A stretch of 64,000 bases of DNA from Acutalibacter sp. 1XD8-36 (GCF_009917525.1 NZ_QZDU01000009.1:62001-126000); one strand, 5' to 3'. Positions 1-9,681 are shown, numbered from the stretch's first letter. Notes: generated from the sequence alone by a model not told the origin. A program made the numbers and translations.

Positions 1-2300
1 TAGCTGCCCTGGTGTACACATCCCTTTTCGGTGTGTACGGCCAGAACGGCGACTTCAAGGTCACCTACCTGAAAGGGGCGGGGGATATACGCTGGGGCAT
101 TGACATACGCGGCGGCGTGGAGGCCACCTTCAGCCCTGCGGGGGGGATAACCGCCACCAGCAGCGAGCTGGAGAGTGCCAAGCAGATAATCGAGACCAGA
201 ATGGTATCACAGAATATTACGGACTATGAGCTGTATACCGACGAGGCTAATAACCGCATAATCGTGCGTTTCCCCTGGAAGTCGGACGAGGCGGATTTTG
301 ACCCGGAGAAGGCAATAAACGAGCTGTCCGCAACCGCCATGCTCACGTTCAGAGAGGGCATGGAGTACGAGACCATGGAGTATGGCGAGGGCGGCAGGGA
401 GATTTACAAGACCCCCAAGGGCACTACAGCCGATACCATCATACTTGAGGGCGCGGACGTTGTCACCGCCCAGCCCGGCGTGCAGCAGGACCAGGAGACC
501 GGCGCGGCCCAGTACGTGGTCCAGCTGGAGCTGAGCGAGGAGGGCAAGGAGAAGTTCTCCGAGGCCACCGGAAGGCTGATAGGGTCGGTCATATCCATCT
601 GGATGGACGATGTGATGATTTCCTATCCCAATGTCCAGTCCCAGATAACCGACGGCAACGCAGTTATCTCCGGCACCTTCACCAGCGAGGAGGCCACCAC
701 CCTGGCCGCCCAGATACAGGCGGGCGCGCTGCCCTTTGCGCTGGAGACCTCAAACTTCAACTCCCTGGCCCCAACCCTTGGCAGCCAGGCGCTTTCAGCC
801 ATGCTCATGGCGGGGGTTATAGCCTTTATTGTGATAGCCGTGCTGATGATAGTGTGCTTCAGGCTCCCAGGCGTTGTGGCCGTTATCAGCCTGGCGGGGC
901 AGATGGGCATATGCTTTGCGGCAGTGTCCGGCTTCTTCCCCAATATGAATTCCTTTACAATGACCCTGCCCGGTATTGCCGGCCTTATCCTCTCCATCGG
1001 TATCGGCGTTGACGCGAATGTTATCACCGCCAGCCGCGTGCGCGAGGAGCTGAACAACGGCAAGACCCTGGACGGTGCCCTAAAGAACGGCTTCCAGAGC
1101 AGCTTCTGGGCCATCTTCGACGGCAATATCACCACTGCCATAGTTGCTATTATGCTGATGATGGTCTTCGGCCCCAGCAATATCCTCTCAATGATATTCG
1201 GGCAGTCCACCACAGGCTCCATCTTCTCCTTCGGCTTCACGCTGCTGGTGGGCATTATTGCCAACTTCATCATGGGCGTGTTTGCAACCAGGCTCATGAC
1301 CCTGTCCCTTGCCGCCTTCAAGCCCTTTAGGAACCACTGGCTATTCGGCGCTTCCAGGGAAGGCCGGGAGGCCAGGACAAGGAGCTTTAAGTTCTTCAGC
1401 AGCCGCAAGACCTATTACACCATCTCCGCAGTTGTCATTGTGGTAGGGCTTATCGCAAGTCTTGTAATGGGCCCGAAGCTGGATATCCAGTTTGCCGGCG
1501 GCGCTATGATACGCTATACCGTTGAGGGCACGGGATATGACAGCGAGTCCATTGCCAGCACTATCTCCGGCGAGATGGGCCTTGACAGCTCCGTGTCTAT
1601 CAATAAGGATATAACCTCAGGCCAGGACAGTGTGACCGTCTCCTTCGCCGGGAACAAGAGCCTGACCCCCGACCAGCAGTCCCAGGTTGCCGAGGTCCTC
1701 AGCAGCGCCTTCGACGAGGCTACCTTCACCCTGCTGGAGTCCAACTCTGTTGACGCCACAATGGGCGCCAAGTTCTTCCAGAAGTGTATGGTATGCTTTG
1801 TGCTGACCGCAATACTGCTGCTGGTGTATATCGCCCTGCGCTTTAAGAAGATTGGCGGCCTGTCCGCAGGCCTTACCGCTATAGTGGCGCTGCTCCACGA
1901 CGTAATCATCGCATTCTGTGTGTTCGTGATATTCGGTATGCCCATCAACGATATCTTTATCGCGGTGGTGCTGACGCTGCTGGGCTATTCGCTGAACAGC
2001 ACAATTGTTATCTACGACCGGGTGCGTGAGAATAAGCGCAAGCTTGGGCCCCGCGCCGAGTTTGTGAACACAATGAACCTGAGCCTGAACCAGACCCTGG
2101 GCCGCACGGTGCTCACCTCCCTTACCACCTTCCTTGCGCTGGTGGTGGTGCTGGCGGTGGCGGGCATCTTCTCCATCAGCACGGTGGTGTCCTTCTCACT
2201 GCCGATGATGGTGGGCGTTGTAGCCGGGTGCTTCTCCTCACAGTTCATTGCCCCCAACCTCTTTGCCGCCTGGCAGGTGCGCAAGGCTGAGAGCAGGTAA
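1..2300 (+). CDS. secDF: Protein translocase SecDF fusion (5' end outside window)
   Basis: This is the accessory subunit of the Sec translocon, which uses the proton gradient to help pull secreted proteins across the membrane. The reading frame is open to the left edge, so the first residues are missing. The SecD half shows the DIRGGVEATF motif about 30 residues in, a large extracytoplasmic domain, then a membrane block with SIGIGVDANVI. The SecF half begins near residue 460 and carries GYSLNSTIVIYDRVREN in its membrane block. Both halves lie in one frame of at least 762 residues, the fused form common in Bacillota. A strong terminator follows the stop, so secDF ends its transcript. Confidence 0.96.
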   Translation, partial: AALVYTSLFGVYGQNGDFKVTYLKGAGDIRWGIDIRGGVEATFSPAGGITATSSELESAKQIIETRMVSQNITDYELYTDEANNRIIVRFPWKSDEADFDPEKAINELSATAMLTFREGMEYETMEYGEGGREIYKTPKGTTADTIILEGADVVTAQPGVQQDQETGAAQYVVQLELSEEGKEKFSEATGRLIGSVISIWMDDVMISYPNVQSQITDGNAVISGTFTSEEATTLAAQIQAGALPFALETSNFNSLAPTLGSQALSAMLMAGVIAFIVIAVLMIVCFRLPGVVAVISLAGQMGICFAAVSGFFPNMNSFTMTLPGIAGLILSIGIGVDANVITASRVREELNNGKTLDGALKNGFQSSFWAIFDGNITTAIVAIMLMMVFGPSNILSMIFGQSTTGSIFSFGFTLLVGIIANFIMGVFATRLMTLSLAAFKPFRNHWLFGASREGREARTRSFKFFSSRKTYYTISAVVIVVGLIASLVMGPKLDIQFAGGAMIRYTVEGTGYDSESIASTISGEMGLDSSVSINKDITSGQDSVTVSFAGNKSLTPDQQSQVAEVLSSAFDEATFTLLESNSVDATMGAKFFQKCMVCFVLTAILLLVYIALRFKKIGGLSAGLTAIVALLHDVIIAFCVFVIFGMPINDIFIAVVLTLLGYSLNSTIVIYDRVRENKRKLGPRAEFVNTMNLSLNQTLGRTVLTSLTTFLALVVVLAVAGIFSISTVVSFSLPMMVGVVAGCFSSQFIAPNLFAAWQVRKAESR

Positions 2301-2325
2301 AGCAAAAAAATCCATAACAAAAATT

Positions 2326-2357
2326 GCCGCCGGAGTCAAAAGCTCCGGCGGCTTTTT
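2326..2357 (+). terminator. Rho-independent terminator of secDF
   Basis: A perfect 10-bp stem (gccgccggag / ctccggcggc) with a 7-nt loop is followed by five T, 25 nt after the secDF stop. Confidence 0.9.
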
Positions 2358-2495
2358 GCTGTATAAATCCTTCGGCGGGGGCGAAAAATATGACAGAGCC
2401 TGAAATAGTCAACGCGGTTTAAAAACCGGCATTTACCGGCTTTTAAGTGCGTTTGCTATGACTATAATTCCGGCTTATGAAAGGAGGAGGGAAGC

Positions 2496-2729
2496 ATGAA
2501 CATTATCGACAGGATAGCCCTGGCGCTGACGGTTATCGGCGGCGTGAACTGGGGCCTGGTGGGTGTGTTCCGGTTTGACCTGGTGGCCTGGATATGCGGC
2601 GGGCCTGAGTCGGTTATTTCCAGAATCATCTATACGGTGGTCGGAATCTCTGCCCTTTGGTGTATCGCGCTGCTGTTCAGAGACTGGGACGACGAGAAGG
2701 ACATGAGCGTGGCCCATAGCGCACGGTAA
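2496..2729 (+). CDS. DUF378 (YuzA-like) small membrane protein
   Basis: This 77-residue protein has two predicted membrane helices and the family signature near its N-terminus (ALTVIGGVNWGLVGVF). DUF378 proteins have no assigned biochemical role. The ATG follows an AAAGGAGGAGGG ribosome binding site. A TATAAT at 2463-2468 with only a weak -35 lies just upstream, so it is probably transcribed alone. The C-terminal tail is short and charged (RDWDDEKD). The family call is confident; the function is unknown. Confidence 0.85.
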   Translation: MNIIDRIALALTVIGGVNWGLVGVFRFDLVAWICGGPESVISRIIYTVVGISALWCIALLFRDWDDEKDMSVAHSAR

Positions 2730-2733
2730 CAAA

Positions 2734-2757
2734 AAGGCCGGCATAAAAGCTGGCCTT
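2734..2757 (-). terminator. Hairpin between convergent genes, probably terminating the minus-strand hydrolase
   Basis: The stem AAGGCCGGC/GCTGGCCTT (one mismatch) is preceded on the plus strand by a run of A, which is a T tract for minus-strand transcripts. It lies about 70 nt past the hydrolase stop and just after the DUF378 stop, and could serve both. Confidence 0.6.
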
Positions 2758-2828
2758 ACATAAAATCCAGGAGCTCCGGGGCAGCGGTTCTCAGCCGTCC
2801 CAGGGGAGGGAAAGGGCAGAGCTCTCTG

Positions 2829-3746
2829 TCATAACCTGCCCTCCAGCCACTCAAGCACATCTCCGTAAACCTCTTCCCTGCCAATCTCATTGAGCACCTC
2901 ATGCCTCATACCGGGATAGAGCTTCAGCTGCACACTATGCACCCCGGCGGCCTGGAGCCAGTCGGCAACCTGCCGCGGCCCGGCTCCGTAGCTCCCCACA
3001 GGGTCCTGGTTCCCGGCAATAAGGAAAACAGGCAGCTCTTTAGGCACCTTCCGGGCCCAGTCGGGGGAGCTAATCTCACCAAGGCCGATAAACAAATCAC
3101 GGTAGCCCGCGGCGGTAAAGGGGAAATTGCTCAGGGGGTCGGCCTCGAAGACCCTGCACACCTCGTCGTCCCTAGACAGCCAGGCCGAACTGTTCACAGG
3201 GTTTTCAATCCGCTTATTATACCCGGCGCTGGAGAGCCTGCTGATACGGCGGCCGGTGGAGCGGGGGCCCAGGAGCTTTATCTGGGCTGAGGCGATGGCC
3301 TTGCCCAAGGGCACCCCGGGATTTTTGCCCATGGTGCCGCAGATAATACACCCGGCAAGGCGCTGGCCGTAGCGGGTGATAAAGGAGCGGGTGAGGAAGG
3401 AGCCCATGCTGTGGCCCAGCATGAAGACCGGCAGGCCGGGGTGCCGCTCAACGGCCTGGTCCATCAGGGCGCAGAGGTCCTTTACAACACACTCCCAGCC
3501 GTCATTATCAGCGAAGTGCCCCTTTATCTGGGCCGACCGTCCGTGGCCCGCATGGTCGTTCATATAGACCGCAAAGCCCTTTTCAGCCAGGAACCGGGCG
3601 AAATGACTGTAGCGCCCGCTATGCTCAGCCATGCCGTGGGCTATGACTATGACCGCCCTGGGCCGGGAGCTCTCCTCAACCCAGCTTCGGGAGAAAATCT
3701 GTCCCCAGCCGCTGGAAGCAGGGCGAAACCATTCCTTTATTTCCAT
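2829..3746 (-). CDS. Alpha/beta hydrolase, lysophospholipase/monoacylglycerol lipase type
   Basis: This 305-residue serine hydrolase of the Hydrolase_4 family probably cleaves lysophospholipids or monoacylglycerols. It shows the oxyanion segment IAHGMAEHSGRY near the N-terminus, the nucleophile elbow LGHSMGS and a late histidine (PGMRHEVLNE). The frame extends 28 codons further upstream, but ATG at 3746 has the sequence AAAGGAGGGTCTAAAT before it and starts the conserved part, so I chose it. It lies 70 nt downstream of the acetyltransferase gene on the same strand. The intervening DNA contains loose repeats of TTAGAATAA. No signal peptide is seen, so it is probably cytoplasmic. The exact substrate is not known. 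Confidence 0.88.
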   Translation of the reverse strand: MEIKEWFRPASSGWGQIFSRSWVEESSRPRAVIVIAHGMAEHSGRYSHFARFLAEKGFAVYMNDHAGHGRSAQIKGHFADNDGWECVVKDLCALMDQAVERHPGLPVFMLGHSMGSFLTRSFITRYGQRLAGCIICGTMGKNPGVPLGKAIASAQIKLLGPRSTGRRISRLSSAGYNKRIENPVNSSAWLSRDDEVCRVFEADPLSNFPFTAAGYRDLFIGLGEISSPDWARKVPKELPVFLIAGNQDPVGSYGAGPRQVADWLQAAGVHSVQLKLYPGMRHEVLNEIGREEVYGDVLEWLEGRL

Positions 3747-3816
3747 ATTTAGACCCTCCTTTGGAATGAGTTTATTTAGATTAAGTGGGCTTATAATAAA
3801 CTTAGAATAAGTCGAT

Positions 3817-5022
3817 TTAGAATAAATCAAGGACCTGGCAGGGCTTGCGGTAGAACACCTGCTCCAGGGGAGCGCCCGAATCAGACAGGGCTATACCGGG
3901 GCTCAGCTCAATGCTGCGGGATTCCCTGGCGCCCCCGAGAAGGACCGCAAGGTCCCCGGCGTCCATGGTGATTTGGGGGGCCGAGGAGGTGCGCTCCACC
4001 CTGTTGTCCCTGCCCGGGGCAAAGCTAAGGGCAAAGGTGTCGTTATTCTCGGGCAGAATGCCGTCGGTGACCCTTATTACCAGTTCACCCTCTCCCCTGC
4101 ATTTGCAGAGCTTTAAGAGGGTCTCCGCATTTACCGCCCTTGCCATGCCGTTGAGCACCGGGATGTACTCCATGGAGGAGAGCTCCGGCAGCAGCGCCGT
4201 CAGGTCCATATGCCCGGGCACAGAGAACTCTATGGACTCAAAGTTGGCAATGAAGGAGCTGTACACAAAGCTCAAAAGACCTATAAGGCCCCTTGCGTCT
4301 GTAAACAGCAGGGCGTTGGGCAGGCCGAAGTTGGGGTAGCAGATAAGGCTGCTGCCCACCCGGCTGCACACCATAAAGGCCCCGGCCTCGCCCATGTCAT
4401 CCTGCCAGAGGAATATCCAGCGCTTTGAGGCCAGGGGCTTATCACCCTCCAGGTCCTTGTCGAACACCTCCCGTAGGCAGGAGAAGTTTGTGTCCTCAAA
4501 AACTTTGTTATATAGGCGGGACAATGGCGATAAGTCGTCCCCGGGGAAGAGCTGGGCCACAGAGCCCCCAAACTTTGGCAGGCGCTTCAGGTCGGGGAGC
4601 TTCACCTTCCAGCGCAGCCACTGGGAGGCGGGGGCAAAGCCAAACTGCCGGTAATAGGAGGTGCTGAAGGGGTACAGGTGAGAGAGGGCATAGCCCTTAT
4701 CATACATCTCCCGCAGGGCCAGCTCCATGCAGGCCCGTATAGCCCCGCCCCGGCGCTGGGCAGGCAGGGTGGCGACCCCGCCCACGCCGCCCATTTTCAG
4801 TATATGGCCGTCAAAGCGCACCTGCTTATTGTTTATGACGATGGAGGCCGCCAGGGGCCCCTCCGGGGTTATGGACGCCCCGTACAGGTCCTCCTTGGGG
4901 TCCTCCTTATCGGACGCGGATTTCTCCAGCTCCTTCTCCTGCTCGAAGACCCCCTCAAAGGCCACAGCCATGGCACGGCGGGCCTGCCAGTATTCGGCAG
5001 GATTTAATTTCCTTGCAAACAT
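3817..5022 (-). CDS. Eis-type GNAT N-acetyltransferase with SCP2-like C-terminal domain
   Basis: The 401-residue protein has the three-part plan of the Eis family: an N-terminal GNAT domain with the acetyl-CoA loop GGVATLPAQRRGGAIRA, a second GNAT-like fold, and an SCP2-like C-terminal region. It ends in an aromatic C-terminus (DLF), which matters because the C-terminal carboxylate acts as catalytic base in Eis. Family members acetylate amines, including aminoglycosides in mycobacteria, but the substrate here is unknown. The ATG follows AAAGGAGACATAAT. It is the first gene of a probable two-gene unit with the downstream hydrolase. Confidence 0.86.
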   Translation of the reverse strand: MFARKLNPAEYWQARRAMAVAFEGVFEQEKELEKSASDKEDPKEDLYGASITPEGPLAASIVINNKQVRFDGHILKMGGVGGVATLPAQRRGGAIRACMELALREMYDKGYALSHLYPFSTSYYRQFGFAPASQWLRWKVKLPDLKRLPKFGGSVAQLFPGDDLSPLSRLYNKVFEDTNFSCLREVFDKDLEGDKPLASKRWIFLWQDDMGEAGAFMVCSRVGSSLICYPNFGLPNALLFTDARGLIGLLSFVYSSFIANFESIEFSVPGHMDLTALLPELSSMEYIPVLNGMARAVNAETLLKLCKCRGEGELVIRVTDGILPENNDTFALSFAPGRDNRVERTSSAPQITMDAGDLAVLLGGARESRSIELSPGIALSDSGAPLEQVFYRKPCQVLDLF

Positions 5023-5056
5023 ATTATGTCTCCTTTGCGGTATTATTTACAGAAAT

Positions 5057-6151
5057 TTACACATTAAAGCGGAACAGCACGATATCCCCGTCCCCCATAA
5101 CATACTCCTTGCCCTCTGAACGCACAAGACCCTTTTCCTTGGCGGCTGCCATGCTGCCGCACTCCATCAGCTCCTCGAAGCCTATTACCTCGGCACGGAT
5201 AAAGCCACGCTCAAAGTCGGTGTGAATCTTCCCCGCCGCCTGGGGAGCCTTTGTGCCCTTTGTGATGGTCCAGGCCCGGCACTCGTCCTTGCCCGCGGTG
5301 AGGAAGGAAATCAGCCCCAAAAGGGAGTAGCAGGCGGTTATCAGCCGGTCCAGGCCGGACTCTGAAAGGCCCATATCCGAGAGGAAAAGCTCCTTCTCCT
5401 CGGGCTCAAGGCCGGATATCTCCGCCTCTATCTGGGCGCAGATGGGCAGCACAGCCGCGTGCTCCCGCTCGGCGGCGGACTGGACGGCGCTGAAGAAGGG
5501 GTTTTGCTCCACGCCATTTTTAAAGTCCTCCTCGCTGAGATTGGCCGCGAAGATTATGGGCTTATTCGTGAGCAGCGATACAGAGCCCAGCAGCTCGGCC
5601 TCCTCACTGTCGCACTCAACGCTCCGGGCGGACTGCCCGCCCTCCAGGGCCTCCCGCACCCGCAGGAAGAAGTCGAGCTCAGCCTGGTACTTCTTGTCGG
5701 CCTTGAGAAGCTTCCTGGTCTTGTCAATGCGCCGGTCCAGCACCTCTATATCGGAGAGTATCAGCTCAAGGTCGATGGTCTCTATGTCCCGGAGAGGGTC
5801 TATACTCCCCTCCACGTGGACTATGTCCCCGTCTTCAAAGCAGCGCACCACATGCACCACCGCGTCAACCTCCCGGATATTGGAGAGGAACTTGTTCCCA
5901 AGGCCCTCTCCCTTTGAGGCCCCCCGCACAAGCCCGGCTATGTCCACAAACTCTATGGTGGCGGGGGTGAACTTATTGGGCTGATACATCTCGTTAAGCT
6001 TATCCAGGCGCTTGTCGGGGACGGCGACCATGCCCACGTTGGGCTCGATGGTGCAGAAGGGATAGTTTGCGGACTGGGCCCCGGCGTTTGTAATGGCGTT
6101 GAACAGTGTGCTCTTGCCCACGTTCGGTAGGCCTACGATACCTAATTTCAT
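5057..6151 (-). CDS. ychF: Redox-regulated ATPase YchF
   Basis: YchF (human OLA1) is a universally conserved TRAFAC P-loop protein that binds ATP and associates with ribosomes. The 364 residues match the usual length. G1 is GLPNVGKST near residue 6, followed by NYPFCTIEPN and the G3 motif DIAGLVRG. The usual NKxD is replaced by NLSEED (NxxE), the change that marks ATP rather than GTP preference. A TGS domain ends the protein (MGDGDIVLFRFNV). The gene is 34 nt upstream of the acetyltransferase gene and may be cotranscribed with it. Confidence 0.95.
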   Translation of the reverse strand: MKLGIVGLPNVGKSTLFNAITNAGAQSANYPFCTIEPNVGMVAVPDKRLDKLNEMYQPNKFTPATIEFVDIAGLVRGASKGEGLGNKFLSNIREVDAVVHVVRCFEDGDIVHVEGSIDPLRDIETIDLELILSDIEVLDRRIDKTRKLLKADKKYQAELDFFLRVREALEGGQSARSVECDSEEAELLGSVSLLTNKPIIFAANLSEEDFKNGVEQNPFFSAVQSAAEREHAAVLPICAQIEAEISGLEPEEKELFLSDMGLSESGLDRLITACYSLLGLISFLTAGKDECRAWTITKGTKAPQAAGKIHTDFERGFIRAEVIGFEELMECGSMAAAKEKGLVRSEGKEYVMGDGDIVLFRFNV

Positions 6152-6283
6152 TTATACTCACGGCTCCTTATATTTTTAAAATCCCCAATATATAAAAATT
6201 ATCTATAAAACATATGGGTAATGCACAGATACCCCTAGCTTTTCTCACAAAACCATGGTAAGCTATATAGGCCGGGAAAGCCT

Positions 6284-6646
6284 TCACTCCCCCAGTATCT
6301 CCCGCTGCTTATACTTGGGCAGTCCCCCCAGCACCAGCCCGTAGGACTTGTCCAGCATACTTTTGAGCACGTCGTCGGGCACGGCCCCGTCGGGGTTTAC
6401 GGAGTTCCAGTGGACCTTATTGGAGTAGTACCCGGGTATTACGTCCTCATACTGCTGGCGGTAGCTCTCGCCCTCCATGGGCTCCAGCTTCAGGTTGATA
6501 TAATAGGGCTTATCGTTCTCGTCCAGGCAGACGGCGGCGAACATCTTCCCGCCGATATTATAGCGCACCCAGTTCCAGCTCTCCTGCAGGTCCTTGGTAA
6601 CCCCGGGCTTTCCCAGCAGGTATTCGTCTATCCATCCATACCGCAT
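6284..6646 (-). CDS. MmcQ/YjbR family protein (CyaY-like fold)
   Basis: This 120-residue single-domain protein has family hallmarks: a tryptophan-rich start (SWNWVRYNIGGKMFA), the KLEPMEGESYR region and a VHWNSV motif before a helical end. Members adopt a frataxin-like fold and are often annotated as DNA-binding, but the role is not established. ATG at 6646 has GGGAG eight bases upstream; the frame also offers an upstream TTG at 6661, which I consider less likely. It has its own promoter at 6675-6704. Confidence 0.82.
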   Translation of the reverse strand: MRYGWIDEYLLGKPGVTKDLQESWNWVRYNIGGKMFAAVCLDENDKPYYINLKLEPMEGESYRQQYEDVIPGYYSNKVHWNSVNPDGAVPDDVLKSMLDKSYGLVLGGLPKYKQREILGE

Positions 6647-6674
6647 ACAGCACACTCCCAATAGTTTTTGTATG

Positions 6675-6704
6675 ATTATATCAGGAAACAGCGGGGGCTG
6701 TCAA
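6675..6704 (-). promoter_or_regulatory. SigA-type promoter of the YjbR-family gene
   Basis: On the minus strand TTGACA and TATAAT are separated by 18 bp, about 30 nt upstream of the gene start. Confidence 0.75.
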
Positions 6705-6745
6705 GGCGGTAGCGGCAGTATTACATATGAAAGAAGGTAACTTAA

Positions 6746-9472
6746 ATGAAACTGTCCCATCTTCGCACAAACCATGTAAAAACGCCCCTGGGCCTTGCCA
6801 TGGCCCGCCCGGTATTCACCTGGACTGCCTATGATACCCCGGACAAAAAGCAGGCCGCCGCCCAGGTAAAGCTGAGCCTTGAGGGGGAGACCGTCTTCGA
6901 CAGCGGCAGGCAGGAGGGTATCTCCTCCCTGGGCTTCGAGGCCCCGGTAGAGCTTCTGCCAAGGAAAAGGTATGACTGGACAGTTACCGTCTGGGGGGAT
7001 GGCGGGGACACAGCCACCGCGGGCTCGTACTTTGAGACCGGCAAGCAGGACGAGCCCTTTCAGGCAAGCTGGATAGCGGCAGGCCTTGAGGATAAGGAGC
7101 GCCAGGCCCTGCTGGCCAAGGACATCAGGCTCTCGGGCAGGGTAAAGAGCGCCCGGGCCTACGCCTGCGGCCTTGGGATATACGAGCTGTGGATAAACGG
7201 ACAGAAGGCCGGGGACGAGTACCTTCTGCCGGGCTACCACTGCTATGACTTTGCGTTGGAGTACCAGACCTTCGACGTGACGTACCTGCTCCGGGAGGGG
7301 GAGAACACCCTGGGCCTGGCCCTGGGCCCGGGCTGGTATAAGGGGGACATGATATTCGACCGCTACCACGACCTGTACGGCGACACCATGCACGCCATCT
7401 GTGAGCTGCGGGTCACATATGAGGACGGCTCCGAGGAGGTGTTCGGCACGGACGACAGCTTCAGGGCCTATAAATCCCCTGTCACCTTCAGCAATATCTA
7501 CGACGGCGAGCACTTCGACGCAAACCTGACGGTTCCGGGGTGGAGCGAGCCCGGGTGCAAGGCAGAGGCCCTCGGGACAGTTATAGTGGAGGAGAAGACC
7601 CCCCTGGTCCCAAGGCGGGGGCCGAAGATTGTAAAGAAGCAGGAGTTCGCCCCTGTGGAGATTATACATACCAAAAAGGGCGAGACGGTTCTGGATTTCG
7701 GCCAGAATATGACCGGCTGGGTGGAGTTTAACACAGAGGCCCCAAAGGGGGCTGTTGTGAAGCTCAGCTACGGCGAGGTCATGCAGGACGGCTGCTTCTA
7801 CAGGGACAACCTGCGCACGGCAAAGGCAGAGTATATCTACACCTCCGACGGTGAAAAGCGCCGGGTGCGGCCCCACTTCACCTTCTACGGCTTCAGGTAT
7901 GTGAAGGTGGAGGGGGTTGAGAGGGTGCGCCCCGGGGACTTCACCGCCTGCCATATCCGCTCGGACATTGAGCAGACCGGCAGTATCAGGACGGATAACC
8001 CAAGGGTAAACCAGCTGTTCCACAACGCCCTGTGGGGCCAGTTTGACAACTTCCTGGACCTGCCCACAGACTGCCCCCAGCGGGACGAGCGCCTGGGCTG
8101 GACAGGGGACGCGGCTATAATCAGCTCCACCGCCTGCAAAAACATCTATATGCCCGCCTTCTTCCACCACTTCATAGAGAACGTGCGCATGGAGCAGGAG
8201 TACCACGGCGGGGCCGTGCCCTTCTATGTGCCGGCCCCAAAAAAGGCCAAGCCCGGCTCTACCGGCATAGACCTGGACCCCGGGGACTTTATGTCCATCC
8301 CCGAGGGGGATATGGCCGCCTTTGAGGCCGCCATAGACAAGTACCCGGAGCTTCGGGCCGCCGTGGACGCCCTGCCGGAGAGCGAGCGCATGGACTTTGC
8401 TGTAAAGGTGATAACGGAGAACTTCAGCTTTGAGCACGGCAACAAAAACGGCGTGGCTATCTGGAGCGACGTTGCCACCATGATGCCCTGGGCGGTGTAT
8501 GAGAACTACGGCGACCTGAACCTGCTGCTAGCCGAGTACCCGGTGATGAAGACCTGGGTGGAGCGCATAAGGAAGGACGACATGGCCGACGGCGGCAGGG
8601 GCCTTTGGCTTAGAGGACACCAGCTGGGTGACTGGCTTGCTCTCGACAAGCCCGACCCCAAAGACTCGGAGAACCCCTTCGGGGCCACCGATTTACAGTA
8701 TACGGCAAGCTGCTTCTACTGCTATTCCGCCGAACTCACCATGAGGGCCGCGGGGGCGCTGGGCTATACTGAGGACGAGGAGGAGTACAGGGCCCTCTCC
8801 GAGAAGATAAGGGCGGCGGTGACGGCGGAATATTTTAACCCGGACGGCAGCTTTAAAATCGAGGGCACCCAGACCGCCTGCGTGCTGAGCCTGTTCTTCG
8901 GCATTTACCCCGAGGGCAAGAAAGAGGCGGTGCTGGGCCAGCTGAAGGCAAGGCTCGAGGCCAAAAACTGGCACCTGGACACCGGCTTCTGCGGCACGCC
9001 CTTTTTGTGCAGGGCGCTCTCCGACAGCGGGGCAAATGATATCGCCTACACCCTCCTGCTCAACGACGACTATCCCAGCTGGCTCTATGAGGTGAAGCTG
9101 GGGGCGACCACGGTTTGGGAGCGCTGGAACTCCCTGCTGCCCGACGGCACCATAAGCGGCACAGGCATGAACAGCCTGAACCACTACGCCTACGGCTCCA
9201 TCGTGGACTGGATGTACAGGAACATGGCGGGGCTCTGCCCCGGCGAGGATGGTCCCGGCTATAAGAGGGCCACGATTCGCCCCATGCCGGACCCGAGGGT
9301 GCGCAGCGTGGACATGGAGCTGGACACGGCCTCCGGGCTCTACAGGGTCTGCTGGCGGTATGACGGTGATAAGCTGAGCTACCATGTGACTGTTCCCTTT
9401 GACTGTACTGCCGATATCATCCTGCCGGACGGGCGCAGGGAGAAGGTTGGAGCAGGGAGCTATGAGTTTTGA
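6746..9472 (+). CDS. GH78 alpha-L-rhamnosidase
   Basis: This 908-residue enzyme should release terminal alpha-L-rhamnose from plant glycosides or polysaccharides. No signal peptide is seen, so it probably acts on imported, small substrates. The order is an N-terminal beta-sandwich domain, a second sandwich (about residues 120-270), a concanavalin-like domain, the (alpha/alpha)6 barrel from about residue 395, and a C-terminal sandwich. The family core motif DLPTDCPQRDERLGWTGDA lies near residue 440 and TTVWERWNS near residue 787; both contribute acidic active-site residues in GH78. No transporter or rhamnose catabolic gene lies nearby, so it stands alone. A strong terminator follows. Confidence 0.94.
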   Translation: MKLSHLRTNHVKTPLGLAMARPVFTWTAYDTPDKKQAAAQVKLSLEGETVFDSGRQEGISSLGFEAPVELLPRKRYDWTVTVWGDGGDTATAGSYFETGKQDEPFQASWIAAGLEDKERQALLAKDIRLSGRVKSARAYACGLGIYELWINGQKAGDEYLLPGYHCYDFALEYQTFDVTYLLREGENTLGLALGPGWYKGDMIFDRYHDLYGDTMHAICELRVTYEDGSEEVFGTDDSFRAYKSPVTFSNIYDGEHFDANLTVPGWSEPGCKAEALGTVIVEEKTPLVPRRGPKIVKKQEFAPVEIIHTKKGETVLDFGQNMTGWVEFNTEAPKGAVVKLSYGEVMQDGCFYRDNLRTAKAEYIYTSDGEKRRVRPHFTFYGFRYVKVEGVERVRPGDFTACHIRSDIEQTGSIRTDNPRVNQLFHNALWGQFDNFLDLPTDCPQRDERLGWTGDAAIISSTACKNIYMPAFFHHFIENVRMEQEYHGGAVPFYVPAPKKAKPGSTGIDLDPGDFMSIPEGDMAAFEAAIDKYPELRAAVDALPESERMDFAVKVITENFSFEHGNKNGVAIWSDVATMMPWAVYENYGDLNLLLAEYPVMKTWVERIRKDDMADGGRGLWLRGHQLGDWLALDKPDPKDSENPFGATDLQYTASCFYCYSAELTMRAAGALGYTEDEEEYRALSEKIRAAVTAEYFNPDGSFKIEGTQTACVLSLFFGIYPEGKKEAVLGQLKARLEAKNWHLDTGFCGTPFLCRALSDSGANDIAYTLLLNDDYPSWLYEVKLGATTVWERWNSLLPDGTISGTGMNSLNHYAYGSIVDWMYRNMAGLCPGEDGPGYKRATIRPMPDPRVRSVDMELDTASGLYRVCWRYDGDKLSYHVTVPFDCTADIILPDGRREKVGAGSYEF

Positions 9473-9503
9473 GGGGAATAAATAATTATATTTAATATTA
9501 TAT

Positions 9504-9560
9504 AAAAGCAAGTGCGGGTGAGGCCTATAGGATGGTCCTGCCCGCACCTGCTTTTCTTTT
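9504..9560 (+). terminator. Terminator downstream of the rhamnosidase
   Basis: A long inverted repeat pairs AAAAGCAAGTGCGGG with CCCGCACCTGCTTTT (one bulge) and is followed by CTTTT. It isolates the rhamnosidase from the sporulation operon. Confidence 0.8.
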
Positions 9561-9628
9561 TAATATCTTTTACAAGATAATATTATCAAGCATAAATATA
9601 TTTTATAAATATAACACCTGTCCCGTTT

Positions 9629-9662
9629 CCGACAGATTCAGCACTCCCCGGGGCGCTATAAT
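9629..9662 (+). promoter_or_regulatory. Candidate spoIIG-type promoter with Spo0A-box-like site
   Basis: TATAAT at 9657-9662 lacks a -35 at the normal distance, but CCGACA at 9629-9634 lies exactly 22 bp upstream. The opposite strand there reads TGTCGGA, one mismatch from the Spo0A box TGTCGAA. In Bacillus subtilis the spoIIG promoter is known for a 22-bp spacer with Spo0A bound over its -35. The match is by eye; the predicted untranslated leader is only about 13 nt. Confidence 0.6.
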
Positions 9663-9681
9663 ATGTCCGGGAGGTGAGCCC

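Noticed and set aside
3747-3830. Upstream extension of the hydrolase gene (28 codons)
   Set aside because: It overlaps the end of the acetyltransferase gene, is unlike the family N-terminus, and a strong RBS precedes the internal ATG at 3746.
6701-8437. Long open frame on the minus strand opposite the rhamnosidase
   Set aside because: It is low-complexity in its residue use (Gly, Val, Leu, His, Gln), has no RBS and mirrors the codon bias of a clear GH78 gene.
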